In this document: piece after piece, positions 27,250 through 35,194 of the stretch
Position numbering within the stretch: the first letter of the stretch is position 1
Layout: each line of letters opens with the position of its first letter
Assembly (NCBI RefSeq): GCF_023101685.1
Contig: NZ_CP082164.1
Span: 4,340,001 to 4,404,000 of the forward strand
Reading direction: 5' to 3'
Source of the DNA: Bradyrhizobium sp. 186
Lineage (GTDB): Bacteria; Pseudomonadota; Alphaproteobacteria; Rhizobiales; Xanthobacteraceae
Length of the DNA stretch: 64,000 bases
The notes under the pieces: generated by a model
The model's input: only the letters and a program-made list of their open reading frames with translations
Told to the model about the DNA's origin: nothing
The model's database searches: none
Program-made: the position numbers and the translations under genes

Positions 27250-27594
27250 ATGGGTCAGATTTCGGTGCTGACGGGGCCGGAACGCCGGCGGCGTTGGAGC
27301 GAGGATGAGCGGTGCCGGATCGTTGCGGAGGCCTTTGCGCCGGGATCGTGTGTGGCGCAGGTTGCGCGGGATCACGATATTTCAACGGGGCTGATTTACA
27401 CCTGGCGGCGTCGGCTTCGCCAGGACCTTGCTGACCAGGGCTTTGTGGAAGCGGCGATGGAAGCGGAGCCGATCAAGGAAGCGGCACCGTCCGGTGAAGT
27501 GATCGTGGTGGAATTGACGGGGAGCGGACGGATCAGGATTTGCGGGTCGGCGCCGCCCTTGCTGGTGTCGGCGGTGTTGAAGGCGCTGCGATGA
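27250..27594 (+). CDS. tnpA: IS66 accessory protein TnpA
   Basis: 114 residues. RRRWSEDERCRIVAEAFAPG, SCVAQVARDHDISTGLIYTW is the helix-turn-helix of IS66 TnpA. The stop TGA overlaps the tnpB start (ATGA at 27591-27594), so translation is coupled. It is required with TnpB for IS66 movement in known members, probably by binding the ends. Confidence 0.9.
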   Translation: MGQISVLTGPERRRRWSEDERCRIVAEAFAPGSCVAQVARDHDISTGLIYTWRRRLRQDLADQGFVEAAMEAEPIKEAAPSGEVIVVELTGSGRIRICGSAPPLLVSAVLKALR

Positions 27595-27938
27595 TTCCGA
27601 TCCCCTCTGGCGTGCGGGTATGGCTGGCGACGGGCCATACCGATATGCGGCGCGGCTTTCCGAGCCTGGCTTTGCAGGTGCAGGAGGTCTTGAAGCATGA
27701 CCCACTGGGGGGTCATTTGTTTTGCTTCAGGGGGCGCCGTTCAGATCTGATAAAAATCATCTGGCACGATTCTCAGGGAGCGTGCCTGTTTACAAAAAGA
27801 CTCGAAAGAGGAAGATTCATCTGGCCTTCGGCTGCCGGTGAAGCCGTGACGATCTCTCCGGCGCAGCTTTCTTACCTGCTATCTGGGATCGACTGGCGGA
27901 ATCCTCAAGAAACTTTGCGTCCAACGCGAGTTGGATAG
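27591..27938 (+). CDS. tnpB: IS66 accessory protein TnpB
   Basis: 115 residues: MIPIPSGVRVWLATGHTDMR, FRGRRSDLIKIIWHDSQGAC. The start overlaps the tnpA stop. The motifs GHTDMRRGF, HLFCFRGRRSDLIKI and the basic KRLERGRFIWP are all typical of the IS66 Orf2 family. It has normal length and looks intact. Confidence 0.9.
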   Translation: MIPIPSGVRVWLATGHTDMRRGFPSLALQVQEVLKHDPLGGHLFCFRGRRSDLIKIIWHDSQGACLFTKRLERGRFIWPSAAGEAVTISPAQLSYLLSGIDWRNPQETLRPTRVG

Positions 27939-27982
27939 CATTCTGCGATTGAACCTACCGGGAAATCTGATTCACTGGCTTC

Positions 27983-29719
27983 ATGAGTTTGAAGCCGGAT
28001 GACCTTCCTTCGGATCTCGCCAGCGCCCAGGCGGCGCTGTTGATCGAACGTGAGGCGTTGCGGGCTGAACGCGACGCGCGGCTGAGGGTCGAGGTCGAAC
28101 GCGATGCGGCCGCGGCGAAGGTCAGCCGGATACAGGCCGAAGCCATCAATTGGCAAGCCGAAGCGGCCAACGCGCGGGCGAAGCTGTCGGACAATGAGGC
28201 GCTGATCGCGCATCTCGAGCTGCGGATCGAGAAGCTCAAACGCGAACTGTACGGGCCGCGTTCCGAGCGCACGGCGCGGCTGATCGAGCAGTTGGAATTG
28301 GAACTTGAAGAACTCGTCACCACGGCGAGCGAGGATGAGCTCGCCGCGCAGGCCGCGGCGGCAAAGGCGCAGAGCGTACGCGCCTTCACGCGCAAGCGGC
28401 CGGTGCGCAAGCCATGGCCGGATGACATCGAACGCGAGCGCGTCGTCATTGAGGCTCCAACGAGCTGCGCCTGCTGCGGTGGATCGCGGCTGGCGAAGAT
28501 CGGTGAGGATGTGACCAAGACGCTGGAGGAGATCCCGCGCCGCTTCAAGCTGATCGAGACGGTACGCGAGAAGTTCACCTGCCGCGATTGCGAGAAGATC
28601 AGCCAGCCGCCCGCGCCGTTCCATGCCACGCCGCGCGGCTTCATCGGCCCACAATTGCTGGCGACGATCCTGTTCGACAAGTTCGGCATGCATATCCCGC
28701 TCAACCGCCAGAGCGCGCGCTTTAAGGCCGAGGGGATCGACCTGCCGTTGTCGACCCTGGCCGACCAGGTCGGCCACGGGACCTTTGCCGTCATGCCGCT
28801 CTTCCACTTGATCGAACGCCATGTACTCGCGGCCGAGCGCCTGCATGGCGACGACACCACCATCCGTATCCTGGCGAAGGGCAAGTGCACGACCGGGCGG
28901 ATCTGGACTTATGTGCGGGATGACCGGCCCTTCGCCGGGCCTGCGCCGCCGGCGGCGGTCTATTACGCCTCGAGCGACCGACGAGGCGAGCACCCCCAGA
29001 AGCATCTGGCCGCCTTCGCCGGTATCCTGCAAGCCGATTGCTACAACGGCTTCGAGCCGCTGTTCGACCCGCAAAAGAAAGCGATGCCGATCACACCGGC
29101 GTTTTGCCTGGCCCATGCGCGGCGGGGCTTCTTCGAGCTGGCTGACATCGAGAAAAATGCTCGGGAAGGTAAGAAGGGCAAACCGGTCTCTCCGATCGCG
29201 CTGGAGGCGGTCAGACGCCTCGATGCGTTGTTCGAGATCGAGCGCGCCATCAATGGCTGCGGCGCCGACGAGCGGCGCGCCGTGCGCCAGGAAAAGAGCA
29301 AGCCGCTTCTCGAGGACATGCACGCCTGGTTGCTGCGTGAGCGCGAAACCCTCTCGCGCTCCTCCGAGGTCCTGAAGCCTATGAACTACATGCTCAGGCG
29401 CTGGGACGACTTCGCCCGCTTCCTCGACGATGGCAGGATCTGCTTGACCAACAATTGCGCTGAGCGCGCATTGAGGGGCATCGCATTGGGAAGGCGCAAC
29501 TGGACCTTCGCCGGCAGCCAGCGTGGCGCCGACCGTGCCGCCATCATGCTGACGATGATCACGACCTGTCGCCTCAACGACGTCGATCCCAAGGCCTGGC
29601 TCGCCGACGTCCTCGCCCGTATCGCCGATCTTCCCGCGTCGCGTCTGCACGAACTGCTGCCCTGGGAATGGAAGCTCCTGCGCCAAGCCGACAAGCCCGC
29701 CGGTCAGCAGGCCGCCTGA
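27983..29719 (+). CDS. tnpC: IS66 transposase TnpC
   Basis: 578 residues. An N-terminal leucine-rich coiled coil (about 15-110) is followed by a zinc finger (CACCGG...CRDCEK), then the DDE core with Asp in ERLHGDDTTIRILAKG, Asp in FAGILQADCYNGFEPLF, and Glu in CLTNNCAERALRGIALGRRN. It has the normal family length with no frameshift. The ATG at 27983 lies 44 bases after tnpB. Confidence 0.93.
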   Translation: MSLKPDDLPSDLASAQAALLIEREALRAERDARLRVEVERDAAAAKVSRIQAEAINWQAEAANARAKLSDNEALIAHLELRIEKLKRELYGPRSERTARLIEQLELELEELVTTASEDELAAQAAAAKAQSVRAFTRKRPVRKPWPDDIERERVVIEAPTSCACCGGSRLAKIGEDVTKTLEEIPRRFKLIETVREKFTCRDCEKISQPPAPFHATPRGFIGPQLLATILFDKFGMHIPLNRQSARFKAEGIDLPLSTLADQVGHGTFAVMPLFHLIERHVLAAERLHGDDTTIRILAKGKCTTGRIWTYVRDDRPFAGPAPPAAVYYASSDRRGEHPQKHLAAFAGILQADCYNGFEPLFDPQKKAMPITPAFCLAHARRGFFELADIEKNAREGKKGKPVSPIALEAVRRLDALFEIERAINGCGADERRAVRQEKSKPLLEDMHAWLLRERETLSRSSEVLKPMNYMLRRWDDFARFLDDGRICLTNNCAERALRGIALGRRNWTFAGSQRGADRAAIMLTMITTCRLNDVDPKAWLADVLARIADLPASRLHELLPWEWKLLRQADKPAGQQAA

Positions 29720-30063
29720 CCTTCACGCAACGCCATCATAGAGCTCGCCGTGCCCGCGCGCATGCGTCAATCAGGCGGTCTTCGTCGTATGCGTACTTCG
29801 ATTCGCCCGCTTCCTTGCTTACAACGTCGGTGAGCTGAGCAATCAGCTGAACCAGATGATTGATCCAGTTTAGTCAGGCCGTTCACCTTCTATTGAGGCG
29901 CTTCCTCAACCACGCTGAAACTGGCCCATCATCGATCTCTCACTGATGAGTTTGATCGACACGGATCTCGTTGCTGACCACGATTTTTATTCCGGTTGAA
30001 TGCTCACCGCACTCCCGCTTTTCATCTCGCCGCGCTCGCTAACGCGAGTGAGTGGGGCGGAAG

Positions 30064-30340
30064 ATGTTTCCAGCAAAAATCTACATCGGTCAGATTACTG
30101 TCGTCTTCGGCATCGTCATAGCGTCGACGTGGGGAGCAACTCAATGGACCGCGGCCGCTCTTGGTTTTCAGGAGCGGCTTGGAGCGCCTTGGTTCCTGTT
30201 TGCCGGCTATCCGGTCTATCTGCCCTGGCGATTGTTCGAATGGTGGTTTGCCTACGAAGCGTACGCCCCCGAAATCTTTGAAGAGGGCGGGACCATTGCT
30301 GCCGCTGGCGGCATCGCAGGCGCGCTGTTTGCAATCCTCA
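30064..30340 (+). pseudogene. TraG/VirD4 coupling-protein N-terminal fragment
   Basis: From ATG 30064 (gggcggaag upstream): MFPAKIYIGQITVVFGIVIA, STWGATQWTAAALGFQERLG, APWFLFAGYPVYLPWRLFEW. This is the two-helix membrane N-terminus of conjugative coupling proteins of the TraG class. Homology ends near 30340, before the ATPase domain, exactly where an antisense integrase fragment begins. The rest of the open frame (to 30516) is antisense noise. It is the trace of a lost conjugative element. Confidence 0.65.
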
Positions 30341-30578
30341 ACTCGGTTTTCCGACCTCGCGCATGTCTTCGTCGTGCAGGTCGATCAGATCGCCAAACGT
30401 GCGAACGTTCCGGACCACGCGGGGCTTGGACGAGCCGTTGCGGTCAATGTTGCGCTCCATTTTCGAGCGCCCATTCTTCGCCATCCTTGCGCCGACGGAA
30501 CGTCTCGGCCACATAACGGGTTTTGCGGCGGACCTGGACGCGCCAGTTTCCGGATGTCAATTGAGTGAAGGTCGCCAC
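30339..30578 (-). pseudogene. Tyrosine integrase N-terminal fragment facing dusA
   Basis: Reading left from GTG 30578: VATFTQLTSGNWRVQVRRKT, RYVAETFRRRKDGEEWALE. After an extra A in a run of four (about 30458-30461) the next frame continues ERNIDRNGSSKPRVVRNVRT, FGDLIDLHDEDMREVGK. This is the arm-binding and start of the core-binding domain of phage/ICE integrases. The catalytic half is gone. It sits 132 bases in front of dusA, a known integration target. Confidence 0.7.
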
Positions 30579-30580
30579 GC

Positions 30581-30673
30581 GTGTGCACTCCGACTTTCGT
30601 GTGCACTATGTGTGCACCGAGAGGTCAAAACGGGTACAAACGTGTGCAATTTCGTCTAGTTTGGAGTGCACAC
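30581..30673. repeat. GTGTGCAC iterated sites between integrase start and dusA
   Basis: GTGTGCAC occurs at 30581, 30599 and 30610; GTGTGCAA at 30642; and the reverse form GTGCACAC at 30666. The five sites fill the gap between the integrase start and dusA. They could be arm-type integrase or excisionase sites of a former attachment region, or an operator for the integrase gene; this is inference from position. Confidence 0.6.
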
Positions 30674-30710
30674 GTTCGCGGTTCATCCCATTGAAGAGTA
30701 AGATAAACTG

Positions 30711-31706
30711 TTGAAATATCAAGACTATCGCTTTTCCGTTGCACCCATGATGGATTGGACCGACCGGCATTGCCGGGTGTTCCACCGTCACCTGACCCGT
30801 CTGGCGCTGCTCTATACCGAGATGCTGACCACCGGTGCCGTCATTCATGGCGATCGGCAACGGCTGCTCGGGTTCGATGCGATCGAGCATCCCGTGGCGC
30901 TCCAGCTTGGTGGCTCGGATCCGCGCGATCTCGCGCTGGCCGCCCGGATCGGTGAGGATTTCGGTTATGGCGAGATCAACCTCAATGTCGGCTGCCCGTC
31001 GGATCGCGTGAAGGATGGCCGCTTCGGTGCCTGCCTGATGGCGGAGCCGGAGACCGTGGCGGCGTGCGTCGGTGCGATGAAGGCCGCGGTCACCGTGCCC
31101 GTCACGGTGAAGTGCCGCATCGGCATCGACGACCAGGACCCGGAAGCGGCGCTGGATACGCTCGCGCGCGCGGTGGTCGCTGCGGGCTGCGACGCGCTGA
31201 TCGTGCATGCCCGAAAAGCCTGGCTCAACGGTTTGTCGCCGAAGGAGAACCGCGACATCCCGCCGCTCGACTACGACCGCGTCTATCGGCTCAAGCATGC
31301 GATGCCGGACGTGCCTGTCATCATCAATGGCGGCATCCTCGGCATCGACGAAGCGAAGGCGCACCTCGCGCATGTCGACGGCGTGATGCTCGGCCGCGCC
31401 GCCTATCATGAGCCGTGGCGGCTGCTCTCCGTCGATGCCGATGTCTTCGGCGAAGCGGCGCCGCATGCGACCATGCAGGACGCGCTCGAGGCGATGATGC
31501 CCTATATCGAGGAGCAGCTCGCGCGCGGCACGCGGCTGCACGCCGTCACGCGCCATTTCGTCGGCGCATTCCACGCCGTACCCGGCGCGCGCGCCTTCCG
31601 CCGCCATCTCGCCGAGCAGGGTGTGAAACCGGGCGCTGGCCTTGATGTGCTGCGCGATGCGATCGCGCGTGTCGGTACGCGCGCGCCCGCAGAGGCGGCT
31701 GCCTAG
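30711..31706 (+). CDS. dusA: tRNA-dihydrouridine synthase A
   Basis: 331 residues. It starts RFSVAPMMDWTDRHCRVFHR and has the FMN-binding core with EINLNVGCPSDRVKDGRFGA (catalytic Cys in GCPS) and VKCRIGIDD, ending normally. It reduces uridine 20/20a in tRNA. The start is a TTG at 30711 with only a weak aagag upstream; typical DusA proteins have a few more N-terminal residues before YRFSVAPMMDWTD. The 5' end was probably rebuilt by element integration, a known feature of dusA sites. The enzyme part looks intact. Confidence 0.93.
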   Translation: MKYQDYRFSVAPMMDWTDRHCRVFHRHLTRLALLYTEMLTTGAVIHGDRQRLLGFDAIEHPVALQLGGSDPRDLALAARIGEDFGYGEINLNVGCPSDRVKDGRFGACLMAEPETVAACVGAMKAAVTVPVTVKCRIGIDDQDPEAALDTLARAVVAAGCDALIVHARKAWLNGLSPKENRDIPPLDYDRVYRLKHAMPDVPVIINGGILGIDEAKAHLAHVDGVMLGRAAYHEPWRLLSVDADVFGEAAPHATMQDALEAMMPYIEEQLARGTRLHAVTRHFVGAFHAVPGARAFRRHLAEQGVKPGAGLDVLRDAIARVGTRAPAEAAA

Positions 31707-31719
31707 CCGCAGCCGCTAT

Positions 31720-31748
31720 GAAGAGCCGGAACGCCAATCCGGCTCTTC
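31720..31748. terminator. Hairpin between convergent dusA and outer-membrane gene
   Basis: GAAGAGCCGGA and TCCGGCTCTTC pair over 11 bases with a 7-base loop. It lies between the stop of dusA and the stop of the leftward beta-barrel gene, so it can serve both. Confidence 0.7.
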
Positions 31749-31759
31749 GTCGGCCGGCC

Positions 31760-32408
31760 TTACCGGAACAGGTCGAAATGATAGTTCACGCCGACACGGA
31801 AGGTGTGGAATCTCGCGGCGTTCCAGTCCGGCAGGTTGTCGCGCTTGAACTCGGTGTAGAGATACTCGGCCTTGGCCGACCATTTCGGCAGGAACGCCCA
31901 TTCAACGCCGCCGCCGGCGGTCCAGCCCATTTTCATCTTGTTGATAGGGCCATCCTTCAATTCGCCGGTGGCAAGGCCCGCGGTCCCGAAAAACAACAGG
32001 CGTGAATCCATCGTCGCGATGCCGGCGCGGGCGCGGCCGGTCATGTACCAGGGGAGGCTGACGGCGGCGCTGTTCACGGCGTCGCGGTTCTTGAGGTCGG
32101 TGCCCTCGAAATCGTTCTCGATGCCGACCACGAACATCGGCGAAGCCGATCTGCACGCCGCCGATGGCACCCTTGATCTTGCCGCCGCTCGTCCCGACCA
32201 GATTGTTGAAGGCGTCGTCGGAGCTCGCGCCGTAGCCCGCGTTGAAGCCGGCATAGAGTCCGGTCCAGGAATAGACCGGCTGCGGTGCCGTATAGGCAGG
32301 CGCCGCATAGCGCGGCGACAGGTCCGCAGCGCTGGCGCTGCCCGCGGCGAACGCCGCGGCAACTGGCAAGGCGCGCATCATGCGACGTAAGACGGCTCTG
32401 GCAGTCAT
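31760..32408 (-). pseudogene. Outer-membrane beta-barrel (porin-like) gene with frameshift
   Basis: From ATG 32408 a signal peptide (MTARAVLRRMMRALPVAAAF...SASA) leads to YSWTGLYAGFNAGYGASSDD and GAIGGVQIGFA. Near 32145 the frame changes, and a second frame gives MFVVGIENDFEGTDLKNRDA, then YLYTEFKRDNLPDWNAARFH and FRVGVNYHFDLF-stop, a typical barrel end with terminal aromatic. About five codons are missing at the break (between GFA and MFVVG). The protein would be a 22-kDa surface protein. The damage looks like a small deletion; a sequencing error is less likely because residues are lost. Confidence 0.72.
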
Positions 32409-32482
32409 GATTCTCAATCTCCCACTTGGCCGCGCCCGTCAGGCAGCAGCGCTTGTCCAACCCCGATCCGGGATGGCTTTAT

Positions 32483-32500
32483 AAACCGACTAGGCGGTTT
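32483..32500. promoter_or_regulatory. Inverted repeat AAACCG-N6-CGGTTT upstream of the beta-barrel gene
   Basis: AAACCGACTAGGCGGTTT lies about 75 bases before the gene start at 32408. The form is like TetR-family operators. No TetR gene is in reach, so the regulator would act from elsewhere. Confidence 0.35.
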
Positions 32501-32631
32501 GTAAATGCCGGAAATGCCACAACTGAGGGCTTTCCTGGGTACGCCGCTCGATGTCGTGGTCAGGCATGGATGACAGCGCGTGCGATCGGCGTTTCGGCGG
32601 CCGCGCCGCGGCTATCGAGGCGCGTTGGCGG

Positions 32632-33186
32632 CTAATCGATCGCCATACGCGGGCGGCGGTGGCTGTCTTGCAGCTCCGGATAGCCGGTCAGCATCAGCGT
32701 GTCGGAGCGCACGCCCCAACTCTCCAGGCGATCGAGGAAGCTCATGCCAAGCAGGTTGGTCTTCATCTGTCCGCGCTGCACGACCAGTGCCGGCACCGAT
32801 TTCTCGACGAGGTGGCCGACGGCGAGACGGGCGAGCGTGAGCCGGGCCGCCTTGGTGTGGCCGCCGGCGGTCTCGAGGTCGACGTCATATTCGAGCATAT
32901 CGAGCGGCAACCCGATCGCTTTCGCGGTTTCCCAGGTCAACACCACCGAGGTCGCGCCGGTATCGATCACCATCGGCGCGGCAACGCCGTTGATCTTGGC
33001 GCGCAGCGCGAACTCGCCGCCCTGGCCGCGCTGAATCTGCACGGCGGGGGCGGGTGATGCAGCCTGCCCGCGGAACATGTGCGAGACCTTGTGACTCGCG
33101 CGCGCGATCTGGTCGGAATCGCCGTAGGCGACCACGGCACCCGCGGTGCCGGCCAGCATCATCAGAACGAGCAGGAAGCGGATCAT
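32632..33186 (-). CDS. Clan AA (retropepsin-like) aspartic protease, membrane-anchored
   Basis: 184 residues. An N-terminal hydrophobic helix (IRFLLVLMMLAGTAGAVVAY) exports or anchors it. The protease core has the active-site motif APMVIDTGATSVVLTWETAK and the later LLGMSFLDRLESW, as in the TIGR02281 group of retropepsin-like enzymes, which work as dimers. It lies 28 bases downstream of the DUF1289 gene on the same strand. Substrate unknown, probably periplasmic. Confidence 0.85.
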   Translation of the reverse strand: MIRFLLVLMMLAGTAGAVVAYGDSDQIARASHKVSHMFRGQAASPAPAVQIQRGQGGEFALRAKINGVAAPMVIDTGATSVVLTWETAKAIGLPLDMLEYDVDLETAGGHTKAARLTLARLAVGHLVEKSVPALVVQRGQMKTNLLGMSFLDRLESWGVRSDTLMLTGYPELQDSHRRPRMAID

Positions 33187-33214
33187 CGCGCGCCTCCGAA
33201 GGCACGCGTGCCGG

Positions 33215-33418
33215 TCAAGCGCGCCGCGGCGATCCAGCCATCGGCTGCAATCCGGCGTTCGCCATTCGCGACGGCAGCAGTGCCATCACGGCGAGCCGTT
33301 CCGTGCTTTCCATCGCATGCCAACGCGCGATCTCCGGCAAGGTGCGGCCGCAGCCGAAGCACAGCTTGGTCCGGGGATCGATCATGCAGACGGCGACGCA
33401 CGGTGTTTCTTTGCTCAT
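33215..33418 (-). CDS. DUF1289 cysteine-rich small protein
   Basis: 67 residues. SKETPCVAVCMIDPRTKLCF, GCGRTLPEIARWHAM holds the C-x3-C ... C-x2-C pattern and the E-I-x-x-W end of DUF1289. The four cysteines probably bind a metal. The protein is often found with other small genes in proteobacteria; its role is unknown. It probably shares a transcript with the protease at 32632. Confidence 0.85.
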   Translation of the reverse strand: MSKETPCVAVCMIDPRTKLCFGCGRTLPEIARWHAMESTERLAVMALLPSRMANAGLQPMAGSPRRA

Positions 33419-33462
33419 TTGGGCATAGTGAGGGATCGTCGGGCATTTCTGCAAGCATCTGT

Positions 33463-35058
33463 TTAAGAGCCCGTGCCTGCGCTCATGATCGGCTTGTGGC
33501 GCGGCCGGCGCTTCTCGTCGGGCACAGCGGAATGCTCCGGTTGGAGCGGCGGGGCATCCTCCGACAGCGGCGCCAGCGCGCTCATCACGCGCTCCGGCGG
33601 GAAGGTGACGATCACCTCGGTGCCGATGCGCAGCTTCGATTTCAGCGTGAACGTGCCGCCATGCAGGTCGATCAGGTTTTTTGCGATGGGCAGGCCGAGG
33701 CCCGCGCCCTGTTCGGCCGACTTGATCGAGTTGGAGCCCTGGCCGAACGAGGCGAGCACGACCGGGATCTCTTCTTCGGGAATGCCGGAGCCTGTATCCC
33801 TTACCGAGAGATATTGTCCGCCCGACGCGGTCCAGCCGGCCTTGAGCCAGATCTCGCCGCCCTGCGGCGTGAACTTGATGGAGTTGGACAGCAGATTGAG
33901 CACGACCTGGCGGATCGCACGCTCGTCCGCCCAAAGGCGGGGCATGGCCTGCTCAAACACCTCGTGGATGGTGATGCCGCGGCTCGAGGCGCGCAGCTTC
34001 ATCAGGTGATGACAGTCGGCGACGATGCCGACCAGCGACACTGCTTCCTCGTTGAGTTCGTAGCGGCCGGCCTCGATCCGCGACAGGTCGAGAATCTCGT
34101 TGATGAGGTTGAGCAGATGCACGCCGGAGTTATGGATGTCCCCGGAATACTCCTTGTAGACGGGCACGGCATGCGCGCCAAAAATCTCGCTCTTCATCAC
34201 CTCGGAAAAGCCGAGGATGGCATTCAGCGGCGTGCGCAGCTCGTGGCTCATCTGCGCAAGGAAGCGCGACTTGGCGACATTGGCGGATTCGGCGCGGTGA
34301 CGCGCCTCGTCGGAGATCGCCTTGGCCTGCTCGAGCTCGCCGATCAGCGCGTCCTTCTCGGCGCGCGCCTCCAGCGTGGCAAAGGTCGAGGAATGCAGCC
34401 GGTGCGCCAGCAGGATGAAATAGCCTTCGGCCGCGAGCGCCAGCGCTGCCAGGATGTAGTTGTCCAGCGACCCGCTCATCGCAAAGCTCAGCGCCATCGC
34501 GACCGCGACCGGCGCGGTGGCGGCAAGGGCTGCGATCGGCAAATTGGCCGCCAGCATGCTCGATACTGCGATCACCAGCAGCATCAGGAACATCATCAGC
34601 GTTTCCGTGACCATGTCGAGCACGGGATGGATCAGGATCGCCATCCAGCACAGGCCATAGAGCAGGTCGAGCACGACGAAGCGCGTCCGCCATGCGCGCG
34701 TCGCTGTCGGCGAGGACGTCTCGGTCAGGAACCGCCTGCAGCTGCGGGTCATCGCGACATGGATGCAGAGCATGCCGCAGGTCCAGGCCGCGGCCGGGAT
34801 CGGCTGCATCCACAGCCCGAACAGCACGCCGGTCGCGACCACCAGCAGCATCACGACATAGGATGCCGACAATCTTGTCTGGGCATATTGACGGAGCAAC
34901 TCGGCGTCGAAGGCCGGCCGGGTTCCGCTGGTCGACGTTAACTTGTCGCGCGCCTCGCGCACTCGCTGCGCCGCAGCCCGGCGACTGCTCGCCGATGGCG
35001 CGCTCACCGGCTCGGCCGGAAGCTGCACAACCTCGGGCTTTTCAGCGGGTTTACTCAT
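33463..35058 (-). CDS. Membrane sensor histidine kinase (PdhS/DivJ-like core)
   Basis: 531 residues from ATG 35058. A charged N-terminus (SKPAEKPEVVQLPAEPVSAP) precedes about six membrane helices (residues 60-210), a coiled coil (EARAEKDALIGELEQAKAIS), H-box FLAQMSHELRTPLNAILGFS, with the PdhS/DivJ-like continuation SEVMKSEIFG, N-box NLLSNSIKF, G-box DTGSGIPEEEI and GAGLGLPIAKNLIDLHGG. The H-box neighbourhood resembles kinases of the alphaproteobacterial cell-cycle network (DivK/CtrA), so a role there is possible. No receiver domain and no adjacent regulator. Confidence 0.87.
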   Translation of the reverse strand: MSKPAEKPEVVQLPAEPVSAPSASSRRAAAQRVREARDKLTSTSGTRPAFDAELLRQYAQTRLSASYVVMLLVVATGVLFGLWMQPIPAAAWTCGMLCIHVAMTRSCRRFLTETSSPTATRAWRTRFVVLDLLYGLCWMAILIHPVLDMVTETLMMFLMLLVIAVSSMLAANLPIAALAATAPVAVAMALSFAMSGSLDNYILAALALAAEGYFILLAHRLHSSTFATLEARAEKDALIGELEQAKAISDEARHRAESANVAKSRFLAQMSHELRTPLNAILGFSEVMKSEIFGAHAVPVYKEYSGDIHNSGVHLLNLINEILDLSRIEAGRYELNEEAVSLVGIVADCHHLMKLRASSRGITIHEVFEQAMPRLWADERAIRQVVLNLLSNSIKFTPQGGEIWLKAGWTASGGQYLSVRDTGSGIPEEEIPVVLASFGQGSNSIKSAEQGAGLGLPIAKNLIDLHGGTFTLKSKLRIGTEVIVTFPPERVMSALAPLSEDAPPLQPEHSAVPDEKRRPRHKPIMSAGTGS

Positions 35059-35194
35059 CGAACAACAACAATTCCTGCCCGCGCGAGACGGGCCTTCTGC
35101 ATTGTCTATCTCTGGCAAGAAATCCTTAAGAGCTGACTTAAGGAGCTAAAGAATTACGTTAACCGGGCGTTAATTTTGAACGCGCGCACGCCGG

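Larger units (their letters stand above)
25625..29796 (+). mobile_element. IS66-family insertion sequence, split by a nested IS
   Basis: The terminal repeats are GTACGC-ccACGAtGAAG-gCCGCC on the left and, complemented, GTACGC-atACGAcGAAG-aCCGCC on the right. An 8-bp duplication TTCGATTC flanks it (25617-25624 and 29797-29804), the normal length for IS66. Without the nested element the length is about 2634 bp. It carries tnpA, tnpB and tnpC in order. The left repeat is interrupted at 25642 by the IS4-family element. Confidence 0.92.

Noticed and set aside
27905..29686. 593-codon minus-strand open frame
   Set aside because: Antisense of IS66 tnpC.
25496..29873. A 65-codon plus-strand frame that is restored if the IS66 nest and one TTCGATTC are removed
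   Set aside because: The left part lies antisense to a better-supported C13-peptidase-like fragment, so the restored frame may be chance. Kept only as a possibility.
33079..34941. 620-codon plus-strand open frame
   Set aside because: Antisense to the histidine kinase gene at 33463-35058, which has all catalytic boxes; composition is typical of a codon-position shadow.
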